Notes: generated by a model from the sequence alone, not told the origin. Counted from the first letter of the stretch, positions 10,272-21,607 are shown. The stretch: 64,000 nucleotides of DNA from Ariolimax columbianus (GCA_036924085.1 JAVGWX010000013.1:67835859-67899858); one strand, 5' to 3'. Numbers and translations are program-made.

Positions 10272-10665
10272 TTAAACGTAACGTCTTAATACTGTTTTAT
10301 AAGACTCTGCAGAGTCTGTATACAACCAGTTTCATTTATTTTTCCTTGCTCTAAAAGTTATGCGCATCCAATCTATTCTTAAATGCATTAATTGTCCTTG
10401 CTTCCACTACGTCCGGTGGCAATGCATTCCAAGCATTCACCACTATCTGACTAAAAAAACATTTCCTAATATCCAATCTGGTCCTTTCTTTAGCTAATTT
10501 GTCGCTATGCCCTTTTTTCTTTTGGGTGATTGCATTTTTGTTAGCTAGATGGAAATGTACTGTGCAAGCAACTACCAGTTTTTCAGTGACAGTTTCTTGG
10601 AATTTCTGTAGCGTTTCTTCTGTATCACTAACAAGGATCTGTTTATTCTGCGCTAAGTGTAACAA
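10272..10665 (-). pseudogene. CR1/L2-like LINE 3' end
   Basis: The minus strand reads RLDIRKCFFSQIVVNAWNAL, then PPDVVEARTINAFKNRLDAH and a stop. This is the typical end of a CR1/L2-type ORF2. It is followed by CTGGTTGTATACAGACTCTG and the TTAAG-type terminus near 10272. It is 5' truncated; sister copies lie at 3037-5200, 20030-20700 and 62111-62521. Confidence 0.75.
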
Positions 10666-10699
10666 CGGTCTCCCACCCGCCGGCTGGAGGCGTGAGAGA

Positions 10700-11262
10700 G
10701 GCCGCCCCTGTTCTACATGGCTCTAACAGATAGTAGTCTCTTCATCGACAGTGAACGAGGTTTGGCTACACGCCTCAGCAGCTGGACATGGTAGTGGTCG
10801 ATGGACCCAACGGGCCCTAAATGCCTTAGCGAACATTATTATTTTTATGAGCTCGTATAACAGCTGCTCGTACATGCTCTGATCGGGTAATTCGAACAAG
10901 ATCCCCCGACCATCTTATATGGGCTTTTTACAGAAGGGCATGGTTGCGCAACATGTTGGTCTTGCTAGGAATTCCAGAGTTAGGCCCTTTGTTCTCTCCC
11001 CTGATCGTGAGCAGACTACGGAGATTTCTGAAGTGAAAACGATTTAGTTGTCTTGCGCGTCTGCAATACACTGTCTACGCTTCGCAGACGTGCAACAGAG
11101 TGGTTAACACAACAGCACGGCCCACTTAAGACGTCTACTTTGCAGCCTCCCAAACGCAGATCCCGCCTTTGCAATCTCGCTCTTAAACCTCGAAGTCAAT
11201 ATTTACCTTTAAAGCGAGGGTACTGCCTAAGTAGGTGAAGCTATGGACCGCCTGGAGACGCT
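10700..11262 (-). pseudogene. Degenerate LINE reverse transcriptase fragment
   Basis: On the minus strand, HSFTYLGSTLALKVNIDFEV is followed after a frameshift by EIAKAGSAFGRLQSR. Further on comes KAHIRWSGDLVRI, the usual (L)RWAGHVVRM segment. The order is that of the element at 29628-30512. Many stops; only short motifs are recognisable. Confidence 0.45.
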
Positions 11263-11754
11263 AATTCTGTAGGACAATGATTTGTATGTACGATATAAGC
11301 CCATATATGTCTCTGTCATATAGATACTCATCTGTTACCAATAATATTTAACATATATGAAACGAATAACGCTGGGAGCGAAGGGATTACTTGTACACAT
11401 TAGCGCAGAGGAAGAAGCTCTGAAGACTAATCAATTTAATGAACATTTGTTCACAGATGATCAATGTTTACAATATGTGAACAAAGAGGGTAGAAAGACT
11501 AACGTCTGGTGAGGCACAACAAATTGATGACTTACTTCCCCTGTACTAGACATTACGTCACATATCATTCTTCTAGTATTCAGTCACGTGGACTGACCTG
11601 TCCCTGGCACTCAGCAGGTCATCCATGCTACAAGTCTCTGGGAGGTTTGGGCAGATCATCAGATGGTCCTGGTCTTGTGTTACTCCACATTCGAATGTTT
11701 CATCCTCCCTGTATCACCATGTTTTCAGGTTTTTCCTGTATCGGAATACATCAG
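11263..11754. other. Intergenic, nothing recognised
   Basis: No repeat family member, tandem array or credible coding segment was seen here. Confidence 0.4.
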
Positions 11755-12075
11755 TTCTGATCAGACAGGTTGGTCAGGGTCAGGCAAAATAAACTGGCCA
11801 AAACCCTCCCCTCGACTTCCACGTAGTCCTCACTGGAAACGGACTGGTCTTCTTTAATGTCTGGCTAACAAGGTGAGGGATCGATGTGATCCCCGTAGTA
11901 GTGAACGACACACAGATGAACTCAAGAAATGCACACCCGTCTTGAAAGCCTGATTCACCTTCATCAGCACCTTCGGGATGTGAGGAAAGCTACTGTAACC
12001 TGCCACTAAACGTCCTTCTCATGGCGAACAAAAGAGTATACATTCTCATTGTGGGCATTCACAACAACAACATGC
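11755..12075 (+). mobile_element. Repeat C copy (about 320 bp)
   Basis: Landmarks in order: TCTGATCAGACAGGTTGGTC, AGGGTCAGGCAAAATAAACT, GGCTAACAAGGTGAGGGATC, CACCTTCGGGATGTGAGGAA, and a CATTCACAACAACAACA end. The same order recurs at 22806-23465 (+), 24682-25040 (-), 43720-44005 (-) and 56850-57785 (-). The AAC-rich terminus looks like a 3' tail, so it is SINE-like; no coding potential was seen. Confidence 0.65.
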
Positions 12076-12179
12076 AAACAAAGATGACCTGCAACAACAT
12101 ATGACTGTGCCCAATAGCAATATGGCCTTTTGCAGTCCTCTTCACGACTTTCAAAAGAAGGAAACTCGCTTGGCAGTCA

Positions 12180-12415
12180 CATTTCGTGATCAAATGGTCT
12201 TGCAAATACGATCCTCCACGGACAGGCGCATTGCAGACGACGAAGAGGCCGTCCCAAACAGAGGTGGGAGGACAACATAAAAGAATGGACCAATCTCCGA
12301 CCAGAAGAGGCACCGGCAGCGGCCGCTGACAGAGAAGGATGGCGTGGTGTTGTGAAGATGTCTTCATATGTGCCCCAATGACCTCACTGGTTACGGGATG
12401 ACCTGATCAGACCTG
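12180..12415 (+). pseudogene. LINE ORF2 C-terminal end
   Basis: One frame reads RRRGRPKQRWEDNIKEWTNL, then EEAPAAAADREGWRGVVKMS and a stop. This is a common C-terminus of endonuclease/reverse-transcriptase LINEs (RGRPxxRWxDxI plus WRxxV). Its sister copy at 63640-63865 carries a stop in RW. The 31-bp array begins just beyond. Confidence 0.65.
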
Positions 12416-12421
12416 ACCCTG

Positions 12422-13151
12422 CTATATCAACAAATGACTCTGCCAATCCCTGCTACAACAACATATGACTGTGCCCAACAATATTACAACAGCATATGAC
12501 TGTGCCCAACAATACTACAACAACATATGACTGTGCCCAACAATACTACAACAGCATATGACTGTGCCCATCCCTGCTACAACAACATTTGACTGGGCCC
12601 ATCCCTGCTACAACAACATATGACTGTGCCCAACAATACTACAACAACATTTGACTGGGCCCAACAATACTACAACAACATATGACTGTGCCCAACAATA
12701 TTACAACATCATATGACTGTGCCCAACAATACTACAACAACATATGACTGTGCCCAACAATACTACAACAACATATGACTGTGCCCAACAATACTACAAC
12801 AGCATATGACTGTGCCCAACAATACTACAACAACATATGACTGTACCAACAATACTACAACAACATATGACTGTGCCCAACAATACTACAACAGCATATG
12901 ACTGTGCCCAACAATACTACAACTACATATGACTGTGCCCAACAATACTACAACAACATATGACTGTGCCCAACAATACTACAACAACATTTGACTGTGC
13001 CCAACAATACTACAACAACATATGACTGTACCCAACAATACTACAACAACATATGACTGTGCCCAACAATACTACAACAACATATGACTGTGCCCAACAA
13101 TACTACAACAACATATGACTGTGCCCAACAATACTACAACAACATATGACT
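12422..13151. repeat. 31-bp tandem array
   Basis: About 23 units of 31 bp contain CAACAATACTACAACAACAT and ATGACTGTGCC. Variants include AGCATATG for AACATATG and TTTGACTGGG for TATGACTGTG. An isolated unit (GCAACAACATATGACTGTGC) lies at about 12090, before the LINE end, so the monomer existed as single-copy sequence there. Confidence 0.9.
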
Positions 13152-13217
13152 GCTTTAACTCAGCAGAAGACACATATGAAAAGCAACATTTACAAGTTAG
13201 AAAATTTACATATACGT

Positions 13218-14068
13218 TGATCTTCTGGAGATCTTCTTCTCCCTCTTTCTTCTTCTTTCTTCTTCCTCCTTCTTTCTTCTTTCTTCTTCTTTCGTCTTCT
13301 TTCTTCTTCTTTCTTCTTTCTTCTTCTTTCTTCTTCCTCCTTCTTTCTTCTTTATTCTTCCTCCTTCTTCTTTCTTCTTTCTTCTTCTTTCGTCTTCTTT
13401 CTTCTTCTTTCTTCTTCCTCCTTCTTTCTTCTTCCTCCTTCTTTCTTCTTTCTTCTTCTTTCTTCTTCCTCCTTCTTTCTTCTTTCTTCTTCTTTCGTCT
13501 TCTTTCTTCTTTCTTCTTCTTTCTTCTTCTTCCTTCTTTCTTCTTCTTTCGTCTTCTTTCTTCTTTCTTCTTCTTTCTTCTTTCTTCTTCTTTCTTCTTT
13601 CTTCTTCTTTCGTCTTCTTTCTTCTTCTTTCTTCTTCCTCCTTCTTTCTTCTTTCTTCTTCTTTCTTCTTTTTCTTCTTTCTTCTTCCTCCTTCTTTCTT
13701 CTTCTTTCTTCTTTCTTCTTCTTTCTTCTTCTTTCTTCTTTCTTCTTCCTCCTTCTTTTTTCTTTCGTCTTCTTTCTTCTTCTTTCTTCTTTCTTCTTCT
13801 TTCTTCTTCCTCCTTCTTTCTTCTTTCTTCTTCTTTCGTCTTCTTTCTTCTTCTTTCTTCTTTCTTCTTTCTTCTTCTTTCTTCGTCCTTCTTCTTTCTT
13901 CTTCTTTCTTCTTCCTCCTTCTTTCTTCTTTCTTCTTTTTTCTTCTTTCTTCTTCTTTCTACTTCTTTCTTCTTCCTCCTTCTTCTTCCTCCTTCTTTTT
14001 TCTCCTTTTTCTTCTTCTTCTTCTTCTTCTTCTTCTTCTTCTTCTTCTCCTTTATCCTCTTCTTCTTC
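13218..14068. repeat. 850-bp TTC/TTTC pyrimidine tract (SINE1 tail)
   Basis: The plus strand is almost pure C+T, with TTCTTC, TTTCTTC and CCTCC blocks. It joins directly to the 3' end of a minus-strand SINE1 (TCTTCTTCGTTCTCAATC at about 14060). The tract is therefore best read as a hugely expanded GAA tail of that SINE1. Long mirror-like purine/pyrimidine runs can form triplex DNA. Confidence 0.9.
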
Positions 14069-14365
14069 GTTCTCAATCTTCCACTAACAACCCTTTCAAA
14101 AGGTTTTATAAGTAGCAGGATATAGTCGGGAGAACGGAATGCGTTGTGTTGTAGTTTTATAGCTTGTCTGCGATATTTGCACCTTTCGGACCGACACATC
14201 CGACTTCAGAATATCATTTTGGGGTAGTCGGTTAGCTTTCCCCATTCGATCCCTTCTCCTTAGCCAGTCTGCCTTTTTACAAGCTGTTATCCAGGATCAC
14301 CACGTGGAGGTGTAGAAGGGTCTTGGTAAAACCATATCGCTTGTCATGACGCTGACAGGCAGCTT
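14069..14365 (-). mobile_element. SINE1 copy with expanded tail and head
   Basis: The SINE1 body runs on the minus strand from about 14350 to 14069: CTCCACGTGGTGATCCTGG, CGGATGTGTCGGTCCG, GTGCAAATATCGCAGACAAG, then GAGAACGAAGAAG. Both ends have expanded: the tail into the tract at 13218-14068 and the head into the 23-bp array at 14366-14575. Confidence 0.7.
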
Positions 14366-14575
14366 CTTTTCGCCGACTGCTACAGCTTTTGGTCGCCGAC
14401 TGCTACAGCTTCTGGTCGCCGACTGCTACAGCTTCCGGTCGCCGACTGCTACAGCTTCGGGTCGCCGACTGCTACAGCTTCTGGTCGCCGACTGCTACAG
14501 CTTCTGGTCGCCGACTGCTACAGCTTCTGGTCGCCGACTGCTACAGTTTCTGGTCGCCGACTGCTACAGCTCATA
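14366..14575. repeat. 23-bp array from the SINE1 head
   Basis: About nine units contain GCCGACTGCTACAGCTTCTG plus GTC. The unit corresponds to the SINE1 head segment that normally reads gtcgctgaccactgcagctc. After the array the family sequence resumes with AGCTGCTCAGCATCTT. Confidence 0.85.
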
Positions 14576-14689
14576 AGCTGCTCAGCATCTTACTTCTCTC
14601 AATAAAACAAGGGTAGTAAATTTAGTTAGTTTTCTTCCCACTTGTGCCGTTTAGAGTCGTGGAAAGCTTGAGTCGTCTATTCTGCGCCA

Positions 14690-15416
14690 AGTGCGTTGCG
14701 TCGGTCAATGTGAGCTCTTGTCGTTGCACAATCACTCAAATGTCATCTACCCGCCTACCTTGCGGCTGCCCCCTTGCCCTGTAGCCAGATCTCCCAACAT
14801 TGTAAGCTATCAGTGGAAGATGATGAGGGTGCATTCTCATGAGGTGACCGAACCAACTTATTTTCTGCCTGGAAATGTATTCGACACAAGACGTAGTGCC
14901 GACCTAACTTCGAATGTCGTCGTTCCGCATTCTTTCTCTCCTGGTAACACCTATGACCTTCCTCAAACACTTCGTTTCACAAGTCAAAATTCTGCTCTCG
15001 CACGCCCTTGACAGAGGCCATGTTTGTCACTGGTAGCACAAAATCGGCATAAATATACTGTTTATCCGCTGTTGCTTTGTTGCCAAACTAATGCTCGGGT
15101 GTCTAAGCAATGGGGACAGCTGATAAGTCACCGCAGATGCTTTCTGGCACCTTGTCTCGATTTCCCTGTCGATCCTACCGTCTGCCGAAAAACTACTGCC
15201 CAAATACTTGAAGTCATGGACCTGTTGAAGAACAATATCATGTAGACTTACCTTGAGTGGCCCAGGTGTTCTACTGATCATCATAGTTTCTGATTTGTTC
15301 TCGCTAATTCGCATTTTGTATTTAGCACAGGCAGTCATAAGCGTGTTCAGACAGAGAAATTGAGAGTCGCTGCCAGAAGGCGAACGAAATTGCATATCAG
15401 GGTGTACTGCTTGCAC
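14690..15416 (-). pseudogene. LINE reverse transcriptase, thumb to C-terminus
   Basis: The minus strand reads KYKMRISENKSETMMISRTP, VHDFKYLGSSFSADGRI and IETRCQKASAV, then in another frame CLRKVIGVTRRERMRNDDIR, a stop, and ISRQKISWFGHLMRMHPHHL and YNVGRSGYRARGQPQGR. This is the palm-end/thumb and the IxWFGHLMRM tail of an endonuclease-bearing LINE. Related copies are LINE A (29425-29627 plus 30527-30700) and 48110-48720. It is frameshifted and dead. Confidence 0.7.
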
Positions 15417-15669
15417 ATCTGAACATTAAAATGTCCACTAAAGACTATTGATCAACAGCATATTCGTGCCAACGCTCTGTTGTCAGTGTCAAGCGTGGAC
15501 ATTAACAAAGACTCCCACAGAGATAGAAAACTACCTGTAATTTGATGCTCGCGTTAAACCATCAATGTTAACTAGAGTAGACAGGAGTAATTATCCTTGA
15601 CAAATTAACGAAGCAAGCCCATGCATAGAACACATGGATAGAAACAAAATCAAATGTTTCGATCACCTA

Positions 15670-15825
15670 ATGTTTCTTCTCGTAGTTTACATCTTGACTG
15701 CGATATTTGCATCGTTTGGTCCGACACATCCGACTTCAGCATTCATTTGTGAGTACCAGCTAGCCTTCCCTCTTCGATCCCTTTTCATTAGCCAGTCTGC
15801 TCTGTTGCGGCCAATTATCCAGGAT
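15670..15825 (-). mobile_element. SINE1 fragment interrupted by a second SINE1
   Basis: The middle of SINE1 on the minus strand (CTGGATAATTGGCC ... CTGAAGTCGGATGTGTCGG ... GCAAATATCGCAGTCAAG). It breaks at CCAGGAT, where the TTC-tailed end of another SINE1 copy begins. Confidence 0.6.
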
Positions 15826-16296
15826 TTTCTTCTTCTTCTTCTTCTTTTTTTTCTTCTGTTTCTTCTTCTTCTTCTTCTTCTTCTTCTTCATCATCTTCTT
15901 CTTCTTCGTCCGTTAGTTCTCAATCCCATGTTACCAAGGCATGAAAAGGGATTAGCAAGTAGCAGGGTGTTGTCCAGAGAACGGAATGCGTTGTGTCGTA
16001 GTTTACAGATTGATTGCGATATTTTCACCTTTCGTTCCTGCACATCCGACTTCAGCAAGCATCCAGGATCAACGCGTGAAAGGGTAGAAGTGTCTTGTCA
16101 ACTCTGGTTTGCTAATCCTGACGCTAGCAGTCAGCTCTGTGTCGCTGGTCCTGACGCTAGCAGTCAGCTGTGTGTCGCTGGTCCTGACGCTAGCAGTCAG
16201 CTGTGGGTCGCTGGTCCTGACGCTAGCAGTCAGCTGTGGGTCGTTGGTCCTGACGCTAGCAGTCAGCTGTGGGTCGCTGGTCCTGACGCTAGCAGA
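15826..16296 (-). mobile_element. SINE1 copy with TTC tail and 33-bp head array
   Basis: The tail is the TTC run at 15826-15905, followed by cgtccgttagttctcaatcc and the SINE1 body. From about 16110 to 16296 the head segment TCCTGACGCTAGCAGTCAGC plus TGTGGGTCGCTGG is repeated about six times (33-bp unit). In normal copies that segment is present once. Confidence 0.75.
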
Positions 16297-16560
16297 AAGA
16301 GAGTGAGGGAGAAAGAGAGTGAGAGAGAGTGAGGCAGAGAGAGGAGGGAGAGTGAGAGAGATGGAGAGAGGTAGAGAGTGAGGGATACTGAGAGAGAGAG
16401 AGAGTGAGTGATATAAAGAACGTAAGGGAGTGAGAAAGGTAGAGAGAGAGGGAAAATGAGAGAGAGGGGGAGAGTAAGATAGTGAGGGAGAGAGAGTGAG
16501 GGAGAGATAGAGTGAGGGAGAGAGAAAGAGTGAGAAAGAGAAGGAGAGTGAGAGAGAGAA
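16297..16560. repeat. GA-rich purine tract
   Basis: About 260 bp of GAGAGAGTGAGG-like sequence on the plus strand with few pyrimidines. It directly follows the 33-bp SINE1-head array. Confidence 0.85.
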
Positions 16561-16689
16561 TTGGTTATATTTATACTGCTCCTTTTTTAATAAGGAAGCA
16601 CATAAATACTCTGACCACGTTCTGCTACACTTCGATCATTTCTTTCGATGGACGAACACATCTCTCAACTGAATCACTACCCTGTCCTT

Positions 16690-18255
16690 ACCAAATATTC
16701 GGGAAACCTTATCCATAAAGCTAATGTCTGATGTGGTTTTCACAACCTATCCATACAGCCAATGTCTGCTCTGAAGTTCACAACTTATCCATAAAGCTAA
16801 TGTCTGATGTGATTTTCACAACTTATCTATATAGCTAATGTCTGCTCTGAAGTTCACAACTTATCCATACAGCTAATGTCTGCTGTGGAGTTCACAACTT
16901 ATCGACACGGCTCGGAGACGGCGTGAACTAGTGGTTAAGTGACACGGCTCACTATCTAAAGGTGCTGGGATCGCTCCCCAATCACAGTACCGGCCGTTAC
17001 CCGGGGGGAAGCACACCCTTATATAAAATGCACACCGAAGTCGGATACACTGGGCCGACAGGCGCAAAATAAAAACTGCAGCGCAAACTGCCTTGGGGAA
17101 TAGAGTTGAGAATAGAGGTGAACGCAAGGAAAACGAATCCATGAGTTAATGTTTGTTGTAGAGCCTCAAATTATCCACACGACTAATGTATGATGTGGTC
17201 CACAACTTATTCTCACGACTAATGTCTGGTGAGACCCACAACTTATCCGCATGACTAATGTATGGTGAGGTCCACAACTTATCCACACGACTAATGTCTG
17301 GTGAGGTCCACAACTTATCCGCACGACTAATGTCTGGTGAGGTCCACAACTTATCCACATGGCTAATGTCTGGTGTGGTCCACAACTTATCCACACGACT
17401 AATGTCTGGTGTGGTCCACAACTTATCCCCACCACTAATATCTGGTGTGGTCCACAACTTATCCACACGACTAATCTCTGGTGGGGTCCACAACATATCC
17501 ACACGACTAATGTCTGGTCTGGTCCACAACTTATCCACACGACTAATGTTTGTTGTAGAACCGTATCCACACGACTAACGTCTGTTCTAGAACCCACAAC
17601 TTATCCACACGACTAATGTTTCTTGTAGAACTCACAACGTATCCACACGACCAATGTCTGTTGTAGAACCCACAACTTATCCACACGACTAATGTCTGTT
17701 GTAGAACCCCCAACTTATCCACACAACTAATGTCTGCTGTAGAACCCACAACGTATCCACACGACTAATGTCTGTTGTAGAACCCACAACGTATCCACAC
17801 GACTAATGTCTGTTGTAGAACCCACAACTTATCCACACGACTAATGTTTCTTGTAGAACTCACAACGTATCCACACGACTAATGTCTGTTGTAGAATCCA
17901 CAACGTATTCACACGACTAATGTCTGTTGTAGAACCCACAACTTATCCACACGACTAATGTTTCTTGTAGAACTCACAACGTATCCACACGACTAATGTC
18001 TGTTGTAGAACCCACAACTTATCCACACGACTAATATTTGTTGTAGAACCCACAACGTATCCACACGACTAATGTTTCTTGTAGAATCCACAACTTATCC
18101 ACACGACTAATGTTTCTTGTAGAGCCCACAACTTATCCACACGACTAATGTTTCTTGTTGAACCCACAACTTATCCACACGACTAATATTTCTTGTAGAA
18201 CCCACAACTTATCAACACGACTAATGTCTGTTGTAGAACCCACAACGTATCCACG
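16690..18255. repeat. 36-38-bp tandem array, split by a SINE2
   Basis: The core is ACTTATCCACACGACTAATG. Units from 17195 to about 17540 end in TCTGGTGTGGTCCACA (36 bp). Units from about 17540 to 18255 end in TCTGTTGTAGAACCCACA or TTTCTTGTAGAACCC (38 bp). Looser early units (taaagctaatgtctgatgtg) lie at 16690-16912, before the SINE2. The SINE2 therefore inserted into an existing array. No spacers, so not CRISPR. Confidence 0.9.
16914..17144 (+). mobile_element. SINE2 copy inside the 36-38-bp array
   Basis: It starts GGAGACGGCGTGAACTAG, with an A-box-like AACTAGTGGTTAAG. It continues through GAAGTCGGATACACTGGGCC and GCGCAAAATAAAAACTGC to CCTTGGGGAATAGAG and a GAACGCAAGGAAAACG end. Array units lie on both sides. 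Confidence 0.75.
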
Positions 18256-18364
18256 TGGTTACAGTCAGATCTAGAGTTCACAATATCATCTAGCTAGTCT
18301 AACTTCTTCAAGGATATCCTTCGGGGCACTTGCCCAATCTAACGCCTCTGAACTGGTTGCAGTG

Positions 18365-18788
18365 ATTGATTAAAGGTAAAGTTGAACAGAAGAGAGCAGG
18401 TCGTGGTCTTCAGACTCCGCACAGGCCACAACAGACTGAGGTACCATCTATTCAATAAACTGAAGATAGGTGATACTGACGAATGCACCTTTGGTACAGG
18501 GAAAATGACCGCTGAACATCTGCTGCAAAATTGCCCGACATACGAGGACCAGAGAAAGCACATGTGACCATCATAAGTGGCAACACTAGACAAGCTCTAT
18601 GGCAGTGTCGACAGCCTCAGAATGACCGCTGCTTTCTTCGAACAAATTCAAGTTGACGTACGAAGAAGAAGAAGAAGAAGAAGAAGAAGAAGAAGAAGAA
18701 GAAGAAGAAGAAAAAAAAAAAGAAGAAGAAGAAGAAGAAGAAGAAGAAGAAGAAGAAGAAGAATAAGAAGAAGAAGAAGAAGAAGAAG
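18365..18788 (+). pseudogene. RNase H-type LINE C-terminus with GAA tail
   Basis: It encodes [31 protein letters not shown] (the second knuckle Cys is Phe here), [18 protein letters not shown], a stop, then [11 protein letters not shown] and FEQIQVDVR. The normal stop region has been lost, so the frame runs into the (GAA)n tail at 18661-18788. Sister copies with the same ending lie at 32686 and 37327. Confidence 0.8.
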
Positions 18789-19290
18789 TTTAACAAAGTA
18801 ATAGGGAATAACAAAGTAATAGGGAACAACAAGGTAATAGAGAACAACAAAGTAATAGAGAACAACAAAGTAATAGGGAACAACAATGTAATAGAGAACA
18901 ACAAAGTAATAGGGAACAACAAAGTAATAGAGAACAACAAAGTAATAGGGAACAACAAAGTAATAGGGAATAACAAAGTAATAGAGAACAACAAAGTAAT
19001 AGGGAACAACAAAGTAATAGGGAACAACAAAGTAATAGAGAACAACAAAGTAATAGAGAACAACAAAGTAATAGGGAATAACAAAGTAATAGAGAACAAC
19101 AAAGTAATAGAGAACAACAAAGTAATAAGGAACAACAAAGTAATAGGGAACAAAAAAGTAATTGAGAACAACAAAGTAATAGAGAACAACAAAGTAATAG
19201 AGAACAACAAAGTAATAGAGAACAAAAAAGTAATTGAGAACAACAAAGTAATAGAGAACAACAAAGTAATAGAGAACAACAAAGTAATAC
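18789..19290. repeat. 18-bp tandem array
   Basis: About 28 units of AACAACAAAGTAATAGAG (variants GGG, AAG, and TAAC for CAAC). It starts immediately after the GAA tail of the LINE fragment. The minus strand has no stops in several frames; this follows from the repeat composition, not coding. Confidence 0.9.
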
Positions 19291-19439
19291 GGAACACGAA
19301 GCTGCCAACACCCAACAATAACAACAGAATGCAACAAGAGATCCTGCCAAAAATATTGCGTGGTGCAAGGTGAGACAGGGTCAGATACGGTGACACCAGG
19401 AGACTAGTCGGAACAACACCAGTATTAGACTACATCGAA

Positions 19440-19697
19440 TTATGATTATATCATCATCATTTTCATCATCATCATCATCATCACCATCCCCATCATAATC
19501 ATCACCACCATTACAATCACCATCATCACTATCACCATCATCACTATCACCATCATCACCATCACATTATCCCCATCATCATCACCATCATCCCCATCAC
19601 CTCCACCACCGTCACCATCATCACCATCACCACCACCATCATCATCACCTCCACCACCGTCACCATCATCACCATCACCACCACTATCATCATCATT
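19440..19697. repeat. CAT/CAC trinucleotide microsatellite
   Basis: An imperfect run of CATCAT, CACCAT and CCCCATCATC trinucleotides. It has phase-compatible internal duplications (CACCTCCACCACCGTCACC occurs twice). Confidence 0.9.
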
Positions 19698-20029
19698 CCA
19701 AGTTCTCCTAGTTGTTTCGTTATCTCCAGCTTCCTTCAAATTCTTTAACCTCCGCGTTCTTCTCCTTCGACTCTTCTCTTTCTGCTTTTTGTCTCTTACA
19801 AGATATGTTTATTCTGTATCTTCAGCTTCTCCAATCTTACTACACTATTATTGTTTTTAATTCTTCTGATGACTGGTGAAAAATATTTTTTCGCTAACTG
19901 GTTTCTGCAATTGTTTTTTATTTTACGTGTTTGCCTCACTAGTTTCTACTGACGGAGGCGCGCCTATTCCACCCTAGACGGTAGTCAATTGGGCGATATT
20001 AAGACGCATAAACCAGTGCTTGGATGTAT

Positions 20030-20700
20030 GGACCTAGGGGTTATAATAGATCATACAGGAAAGGTGAGTGAGCAAGTTAAGGTAGCAGTGAAAAAGGCAA
20101 ATGCAATGTTAGGTATGATAAAAAGAAATATTAAACATAGGAGCAAGGAAGTGATCGTCAAACTGTATAAAGCTTTAGTTAGACCTAGATTGGAGTACTG
20201 TGTACAGGTGTGGAGTCCTTATCATAGAGGGGATATAAACATGCTGGCAAGAATACAAAAAAGAGCGACAAAGATGATAGTGGGATTCCAGAATTACAGT
20301 TATGAGGAACGACTCAGAAAAACCGGCCTACAGTGTCTCGAAGAGAGAAGAATTCATGGTGACTTAATACAGGTTTATAAGATGATCAGAGGAATCGATA
20401 AATTAGACTATAACAAGTTTTTTTTAAATACAGCCACCTACAATAACACGAGGGCTTAGCTACAAGCTGACTAAAGAGAGGTCCAGATTAGATATTAGGA
20501 AATATTTTTTTAGTCAGAGAGTGGTGTCTGCTTGGAATGCATTGCCAGGGGAGGTAGTGGAGGCAGGGACAGTTAATGCATTTAAGAATAAACTGGATGC
20601 GCATAGCTTTTAGAGCAAGGTGATGTAAATGTAACTGGTTGTATACAGACTCTGCAGGGTCTTCTAAACCAGTATAAAGACGTTAAGTTAAGTTAAGTTA
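20030..20700 (+). pseudogene. CR1/L2-like LINE, reverse transcriptase end to 3' terminus
   Basis: This is the best-preserved CR1-like copy. It reads DLGVIIDHTGKVSEQVKV, LYKALVRPRLEYCVQVW, HRGDINMLARIQKRATKMIV, then LRKTGLQCLEERRIHGDLIQ and VYKMIRGIDKLDYNKFF. After a frameshift it reads [20 protein letters not shown] and [12 protein letters not shown], then a stop. The 3' UTR is CTGGTTGTATACAGACTCTG, CTTCTAAACCAGTATAAAGA and three TTAAG units. It is 5' truncated. Confidence 0.85.
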
Positions 20701-21469
20701 TGTGTGCGTCTGTATGTGTCTATGCTAGGTTTGTGCGCTCTCTGAAGCTAGCCCAACCAAAGTGCAATGGAAGGGCCTCACCCTGAGGGTGCGTGTGAAA
20801 GTTGTGGAAGAGTGTGATTGTTGGACAGAGTCGAATGTAACAGAGTGAGGTAAGAAGAGAGATGAAGAGGAGTTAGCCACTTGTTCCTGCATTACGATGT
20901 GTGTCTCTTTATAACTCCAGGAAACTACTTCTGACTCGACAAGCTTTTGTTCCGTCCGAATAGCGGACTGGGCGATAAATTGTGCTGGAAAGTATTCTAC
21001 CACAGAGAAGAAAATAATTCATCTGTAAGCAATACCTTTACTGAAACAACCATCTTTATCTGACTTAGGTCTTTGTGAGTAATTTCTCATTAAAACATTC
21101 GGTGATTTTTCCAAGGTCACTACATGTGATCACGTGTTTTACGGTGTAACCCAATGTTTAGTCACTCAGATAACATTCCACTAGAGAGTGGAAACTACGG
21201 AAGTTCGTACACTAAATATTCAAAGCAATTTCTCCACGAGACTTTTATGCTTGTACTTCGTACCAATTTCCCCCAACTTTCACACTAACGTCCTCAGTTT
21301 GACATGGATAATCGATATCCACTTGCATTACAACGGTAGTAGTTCCAAGCGCTAGGAAGTGCTTCTTTGTTTGAAGGATTTTTTTCAAAATACAGGCCAG
21401 TCAAGTTCAGGGTGTACACAAAATCGTGAATAATTGGAAAGATAAGATAAGATTTGTTGGATTCGTGTG
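20701..21469. other. Intergenic, nothing recognised
   Basis: About 770 bp of mixed-composition sequence without a tandem array, recognisable repeat or credible coding segment. Confidence 0.45.
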
Positions 21470-21572
21470 TTCTTCTTCTTCTTCTTCTTCTTCTTCTTCT
21501 TCTTCTTCTTCATCTTCTTATTCTTCTTCTTCATCTTCTTATTCTTCTTCCTCTTCTTCATCTTCTTACTCT

Positions 21573-21607
<35 letters not shown>

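Noticed and set aside
13072..14199. Long open frames (Lys/Glu/Arg-rich and Phe/Ser/Leu-rich) in the TTC tract
   Set aside because: They follow from a pure purine/pyrimidine repeat that is the tail of a SINE1; no coding evidence.
17160..18255. Dozens of TTATCCACA sites, identical to a bacterial DnaA box
   Set aside because: They are part of a eukaryotic tandem array with fixed spacing; the window is clearly a metazoan genome with spliced XRN2.
16690..18255. CRISPR-like regular repeats
   Set aside because: No unique spacers between repeats and no cas genes; contiguous minisatellite.
18617..19396. Three overlapping minus-strand open frames (Leu/Phe/Cys-rich)
   Set aside because: All three frames are open through the 18-bp array and GAA tail; repeat composition, not genes.
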